Below are positions 24,721-28,561 of a DNA stretch of 28,561 nucleotides, one piece after another (the stretch's first letter is position 1; each line of letters opens with the position of its first letter). Source of the stretch: Lachnospiraceae bacterium (GTDB lineage: Bacteria; Bacillota; Clostridia; Lachnospirales; Lachnospiraceae); NCBI GenBank assembly GCA_009774235.1, contig VSNJ01000040.1, positions 1 through 28,561 of the forward strand, in the 5' to 3' direction. Below the pieces are notes generated by a model. That model did no database searches and was not told the DNA's origin. It saw only the letters and a program-made list of their open reading frames with translations. A program made the translations under genes and the position numbers.

Positions 24721-25645
24721 ATTCCCAGTATTCCTTGTTCTGTGTACATTTAAGTATAATTTTCTTAGGAAGCATATTATAATTTAATCCAATCCTGTAC
24801 CCAGCAAGTTTAAATACACACTGCATCACAAAATAAAATGCCTCTCTTATCTTACCACGCCTAAGCAATGCCTTTACAACCTTTTTAGCATAACCAGCAC
24901 CTTCTTTTTCAGAGGATACACTTTCAAATACTTCATGGTACTGTTTCTGTGATACTCCAAGGTCAAAGTTCCTTTTAAACTGCTGTATGCATGTATATGA
25001 ATGTGAGTGTATTACCCTTGCACTTGCGCAGTATGCTACATTATAACCTGCATTAATAACTTTTGCAGCCATTATCATATCTTCATTAAAAATTGTCTTC
25101 CTGACAAAACCGCCAAGCTTGTTATAGACACTTTTCCTGTACATTGCACATACATCCGAGCAAAAATATGTCTTTATCCCAAGCCTTTCTGTATCATCCA
25201 TTGATTTAATGCAGCTTTCACCTGGATAATTGTATACCCTTGTCATTTTTTCAAGTATATCTGCGTCTTCCCCTGCCAGCTGCCTTCCATATGATATAGC
25301 TACCCGCTGGTCTTCCATAGGTACAAGCAGTGATTCAATAAGCCTGCTGTCTTTTGGTACAGCATCCTGTGTCATAAATAATATAAAATCTGCCTCTGAC
25401 ATTTCTGCCCCTTTATGCCTTGTAGCCCCATGGTCAAAATCTTTTTTCATTACAGGATGTACAGAAATTATGCTGCTTTCAAACTCTTTTAATAATTCAC
25501 TTTCACGTTCTACTGTCTGCAGAAGGAAAATATGGTTTGGCTTTACAGTTTGTTTTAAAAGCCTGTCCAGGATATTTCTAAAACCTGCACCACACCTGTA
25601 TATAGGAATTATTATATCTACTACTGCCCCTGTATTTTCTGCCAT
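24719..25645 (-). CDS. Family 2 glycosyltransferase (rhamnosyltransferase-like)
   Basis: A 308-aa GT-A fold enzyme. It starts VVDIIIPIYRCGAGFRNILD (nucleotide-binding strand), has the acceptor-site stretch FDHGATRHKGAEMSEADFIL and FMTQDAVP as the DxD-equivalent, and the later FNEDMIMAAKVINAGYNVAY with the catalytic ED. H-x-HSYTCIQQFKRNFDLG near the C-terminus is typical of rhamnosyltransferase-type family 2 enzymes. No membrane segments are clear. Its ATG overlaps the metH stop (TAATG), so it is translated with metH, an unexpected partnership. It probably acts in surface polysaccharide synthesis; donor and acceptor are unknown. Confidence 0.85.
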   Translation of the reverse strand: MAENTGAVVDIIIPIYRCGAGFRNILDRLLKQTVKPNHIFLLQTVERESELLKEFESSIISVHPVMKKDFDHGATRHKGAEMSEADFILFMTQDAVPKDSRLIESLLVPMEDQRVAISYGRQLAGEDADILEKMTRVYNYPGESCIKSMDDTERLGIKTYFCSDVCAMYRKSVYNKLGGFVRKTIFNEDMIMAAKVINAGYNVAYCASARVIHSHSYTCIQQFKRNFDLGVSQKQYHEVFESVSSEKEGAGYAKKVVKALLRRGKIREAFYFVMQCVFKLAGYRIGLNYNMLPKKIILKCTQNKEYWE

Positions 25646-28149
25646 TAACTCTCTCCCTCACAATTATTTAATAACTTTCCTACAAGTGTTACAGCACCCT
25701 GGGCATCTTTGGAATACCCGTCAGCACCTATTTCATCAGCAAAGCCTTGTGTAATTACAGCACCCCCTATTATAACTTTACATTTAAGGCCTCTTTCACG
25801 CACAATGCCTGTTACTTTCTTCATCTCCATCATTGTAGTAGTCATAAGAGCTGAAAGTCCTATAATATCAGCATTTTCTTTTACTGCCGCATCAGCTATT
25901 TTCTCTGCTGGCACATCTTTTCCAAGGTCTATAACATTGTACCCATAATTCCTTAACATAAGTGCAACAAGGTTTTTGCCTATATCATGGATATCATGTT
26001 CTACTGTGGCTATAACTATTGTAGCAAGCGGTTTCTGGCTTCTTTTTTCTGCAAGCACGGGCTCTAATATGCCAATTCCTTTTTCCATAGTTTCTGCACT
26101 TGCAATAAGCTGTGGCAGATAATATATTTGTTTGTCAAACAGCTCCCCAACATGGTTTATTGCAGGAATAAGGCTTTTATCAATAATATCCTGTGCATCC
26201 CTGCCTGTATCTAGTGCAGATTTAACCATTTCCTCTATTTTATTCTTTCTTCCCTTGACAACTGCTTCAAAAAGCGCATCACCATCCACTTCAGCCACAG
26301 TTTCATTTTTACTGCTTTCCTTCTTTACAGCCAACATGCTGGCGTCTGCTTCTCCCTTTATAACTGATATTTTGTTTCCTGTAACCCTTTCTATATACCT
26401 TGTATCTGCCTCTGGCTTGTTCATAAGCAGTTCAGATGCAAATACGGCATGCATAAGCAGGTCTTGTGACGGGTTGGCTATTGCCATTGTAAGACCATGG
26501 CTTATTGCTATTGCCATAAAACTGCTGTTGACAAACATTCTTTCTGGCAGGCCAAATGATATATTAGAGAGCCCACAGGCTGTAGCAACTTCCAGTTCAT
26601 TTTTACAATAGCTTATAGTTTCAAGTGTTTCAACTGCTGCGTTGCTGTTTGCACCAACTGTAGCTACAAGCCCGTCAACAATAATATCTTCTTTAGACAG
26701 CCCCTGCCTTAAAGCTTCATTAAGAATTGTATTTATAATATCTTTTTTCTCATTAATATCTTTAGGAAGCCCTTTTTCTGACAATGGCAGAAGGATAAAC
26801 ATAGCACCATATTTTTTTGCAGCTGGTATAAGCCTTTCAAACTTGGCAGGCTCTAGTGAAACTGAGTTTATTAATGCCCTTCCTGGATATATGCGGAGTG
26901 CTGCTTCTACAACATCAGGATGGCTTGAATCTATTGAAAGCGGAAGGTTGCTAACTATTGACAGTTCATTGACTGTTTTGAGCATCATTTCCTTTTCATC
27001 AATACCATTCATGCCCATATTAACATCAAGTATTGATGCTCCCATCTCTTCCTGTGACTCTGCCATCTCTGCCACAAGGTCAAGACATCCTTGTTTAAGC
27101 TCTTCCTGGAGCGCTTTTTTGCCAGTAGGGTTAATTCTCTCACCTATTATAAGGAAATTCCCGTCAAGCCCGATATCTAGCACATTTCTTTCATTAGAAA
27201 GTGCACGTCTTTTAACATTGCCCTTCCTTCCTGTAAATGAAACACTGTCTTTTAATCCTTTTTCTCTAATAAGGCTGTCCATTGCTTTTATATGACCTGG
27301 TGTAGTACCACAGCATCCGCCAAGTATATCTGCTCCTGCTTCTATAAGTTTAACAATTCCTTCTGCAAACTCTGCTGGTTCCATATCATATACTGTGCTG
27401 CCATCCTGGTTAAGCTTTGGAAGCCCGGCATTTGGCTTTGCTATAATTGGCACATCTGTATAAGCCGCCATCTGCCTTATAACACCTTCCATTTTATCAG
27501 GTCCTGTAGAACAGTTTACACCTATGGCATCTGCACCAAGTGTGTCTAATACAAGTGCTGCTGTACCAGGGCTCGTTCCATACAGGGTGCGTCCGTCTTC
27601 ATTAAATGTAAGCGTAACCATAACTGGAAGGCTGCATGTTTCTTTTGCTGCTATAACTGCGGCACGGCATTCCTGTAAACTCATCATTGTTTCAATTACA
27701 AGCATGTCTGCACCTGCTTCACAAAGATAACTTATCTGTTCTTTATAGATGTCTATAAGGTCTTCAAACATAAGAGTACCTGCAGGATATACCTGCTTAC
27801 CTGTCATTGTTATATCACCAGCAATATATATTTTCCTGTCTGCACCTGCTTCTTTTATTGCATCTTTTGAAATGCCTGCAAGGTTTTTATTAATCTCTCC
27901 AATGTTATCTGCAAGCCCGTATTCTGCAAGTTTAATCCTGTTTCCTGAAAATGTAGGTGCATATATTATATCTGTACCTGCTTCTATATATTCAGCCTGG
28001 AGTTTTATAAGAACTTCCCTGTTTTCAAGAATCCACTCCTCTGGACAAACTCCAACAGGCATGCCACGTGCCTGGAGGTTAGAACCTGTTGCCCCATCAA
28101 GGATAAGCCTTCCCTGTTTTAATCTGTTTAAAAATTCTTCCTTTGTCAT
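25645..28149 (-). CDS. metH: Cobalamin-dependent methionine synthase, without activation domain
   Basis: An 834-aa enzyme that transfers a methyl group from methyltetrahydrofolate via cobalamin to homocysteine. Domains in order: homocysteine-binding barrel (1-290) with the zinc Cys213 (GVNCSTGPDK) and Cys279-Cys280 (GGCCGTTPGH); pterin-binding barrel (about 320-580; IIGERINPTGKKALQEE, LSIDSSHPDVVEAAL); cobalamin cap helices (about 620-700; IPAINHVGELFDKQIYYLPQ); and the B12 Rossmann domain with DIHDIGKN, whose His is the lower cobalt ligand (near residue 718). It stops there: the AdoMet-binding reactivation domain of the about 1200-aa E. coli enzyme is absent, as in many anaerobes that encode it separately. 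GGAGG lies six bases before the ATG. No cobalamin or SAM riboswitch was recognised upstream. Confidence 0.94.
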   Translation of the reverse strand: MTKEEFLNRLKQGRLILDGATGSNLQARGMPVGVCPEEWILENREVLIKLQAEYIEAGTDIIYAPTFSGNRIKLAEYGLADNIGEINKNLAGISKDAIKEAGADRKIYIAGDITMTGKQVYPAGTLMFEDLIDIYKEQISYLCEAGADMLVIETMMSLQECRAAVIAAKETCSLPVMVTLTFNEDGRTLYGTSPGTAALVLDTLGADAIGVNCSTGPDKMEGVIRQMAAYTDVPIIAKPNAGLPKLNQDGSTVYDMEPAEFAEGIVKLIEAGADILGGCCGTTPGHIKAMDSLIREKGLKDSVSFTGRKGNVKRRALSNERNVLDIGLDGNFLIIGERINPTGKKALQEELKQGCLDLVAEMAESQEEMGASILDVNMGMNGIDEKEMMLKTVNELSIVSNLPLSIDSSHPDVVEAALRIYPGRALINSVSLEPAKFERLIPAAKKYGAMFILLPLSEKGLPKDINEKKDIINTILNEALRQGLSKEDIIVDGLVATVGANSNAAVETLETISYCKNELEVATACGLSNISFGLPERMFVNSSFMAIAISHGLTMAIANPSQDLLMHAVFASELLMNKPEADTRYIERVTGNKISVIKGEADASMLAVKKESSKNETVAEVDGDALFEAVVKGRKNKIEEMVKSALDTGRDAQDIIDKSLIPAINHVGELFDKQIYYLPQLIASAETMEKGIGILEPVLAEKRSQKPLATIVIATVEHDIHDIGKNLVALMLRNYGYNVIDLGKDVPAEKIADAAVKENADIIGLSALMTTTMMEMKKVTGIVRERGLKCKVIIGGAVITQGFADEIGADGYSKDAQGAVTLVGKLLNNCEGES

Positions 28150-28226
28150 AACAAGCCTCCATATTTAAGTTTAATATATATATTTATATAACACAAATTC
28201 CATTATATTACAACGTCATTTAGTTT

Positions 28227-28487
28227 TTGAGTTTCCCTACTTTTTAGTACACAAGTTATGTGGCTCTGGCAATTCCAAAATTTTACCAACAGCAGCACGC
28301 TCGCGCTTGGATGGGATACGCAGTGGTGCATAAAGCCCCAAATGCTTAATAGAAACATTTGTTTCTATTAAGCATTAAATACAGGGCTTAAGCACCAGCG
28401 CCCCCATACAGCTGCTTTTTGGTAAAACATTTGGAATTTGCCAGAGTAATATAATCTTTGTGTAATTAAAAAATAGAGAAACTCAAA
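28227..28487 (-). repeat. Structured palindromic repeat, copy B (most complete)
   Basis: Terminal inverted arms of about 60 bases: GAGTTTCCCTACTTTTTAGT ... CTCTGGCAATTCCAAAATTT on the left, and on the right, read in reverse, GAGTTTCTCTATTTTTTAAT ... CTCTGGCAAATTCCAAATGT. Inside, TGGTGCATAAAGCCC pairs with GGGCTTAAGCACCA, enclosing a perfect 16-bp stem AATGCTTAATAGAAAC (28341-28356) / GTTTCTATTAAGCATT (28361-28376) with a four-base loop. The element fills most of the 412 bases upstream of metH; nothing else was seen in 28488-28561. Confidence 0.85.
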
Positions 28488-28561
28488 CATTTAGTTAAAT
28501 GTACATATACAATGACAGGTTTATGGGTATTGGAAAATAAAATATTGTACAGATTACAAGG

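Noticed and set aside
28150..28561. Cobalamin or SAM riboswitch upstream of metH
   Set aside because: Neither a B12-box-like sequence nor a SAM-aptamer core was found; the stretch is taken up by the palindromic repeat.

Overview
The window is AT-rich, dense low-GC Firmicute DNA. Genes have strong GGAGG-type ribosome binding sites and sigma-A promoters of the TTGACA-17-TATAAT kind. The gene set (CZB-type soluble chemoreceptor, fused PurS-PurL-PurQ FGAM synthase, phosphoglycerate mutase GpmI, rubrerythrin, LexA, EcsC-like and DUF5050-like proteins, a MetH without its activation domain) points to an anaerobic Clostridia species, most likely a Lachnospiraceae-type gut bacterium. No phage, plasmid, transposase or CRISPR locus was seen; it reads as core chromosome with dispersed repeats.

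Layout. 1-1546: a long inverted repeat and a soluble methyl-accepting chemotaxis protein with its terminator. 1573-4086: a SUKH (SMI1/KNR4) protein behind gpmI on the minus strand. 4133-4482: two identical tRNA-Gly(GCC) genes with promoter and terminator. 4585-4785: a structured repeat. 4840-10036: purL, split by an apparent one-base deletion, and a membrane-anchored foldase-like protein. 10107-10295: tRNA-Leu(CAG). 10335-10933: two small unknown genes. 11135-12020: a BFD-like [2Fe-2S] protein convergent with rubrerythrin. 12155-17877: a minus-strand housekeeping cluster yhbY-nadD-yqeK-rsfS-lexA-HD hydrolase-class V aminotransferase-holA, with an internal LexA-controlled promoter. 18109-21896: a D-Ala-D-Ala carboxypeptidase convergent with two tandem LCP cell-wall ligase genes. 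21971-22348: a half-copy of the repeat fused to the 3' remnant of a probable methyltransferase. 22349-24469: EcsC-like and DUF5050-like genes, divergent. 24719-28149: metH translationally coupled to a family 2 glycosyltransferase. 28227-28487: the most complete copy of the repeat.

The most unusual content is non-coding. A family of about 200-260 bp imperfect palindromes ends in long inverted arms built around CTGGCAA...TTTTACC. Two full copies (4585-4785 and 28227-28487, opposite orientation) keep an internal core (GCTGGT-CTTAAGC, CACCAC, GTATCCCATCCA) while their apical hairpins differ. A third, half copy sits at the broken edge of a gene remnant. These could be MITE-like elements or a structured RNA; the sequence alone does not decide. 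Other points of note are the purL frameshift and a LexA box lying across the stop codon of rsfS.
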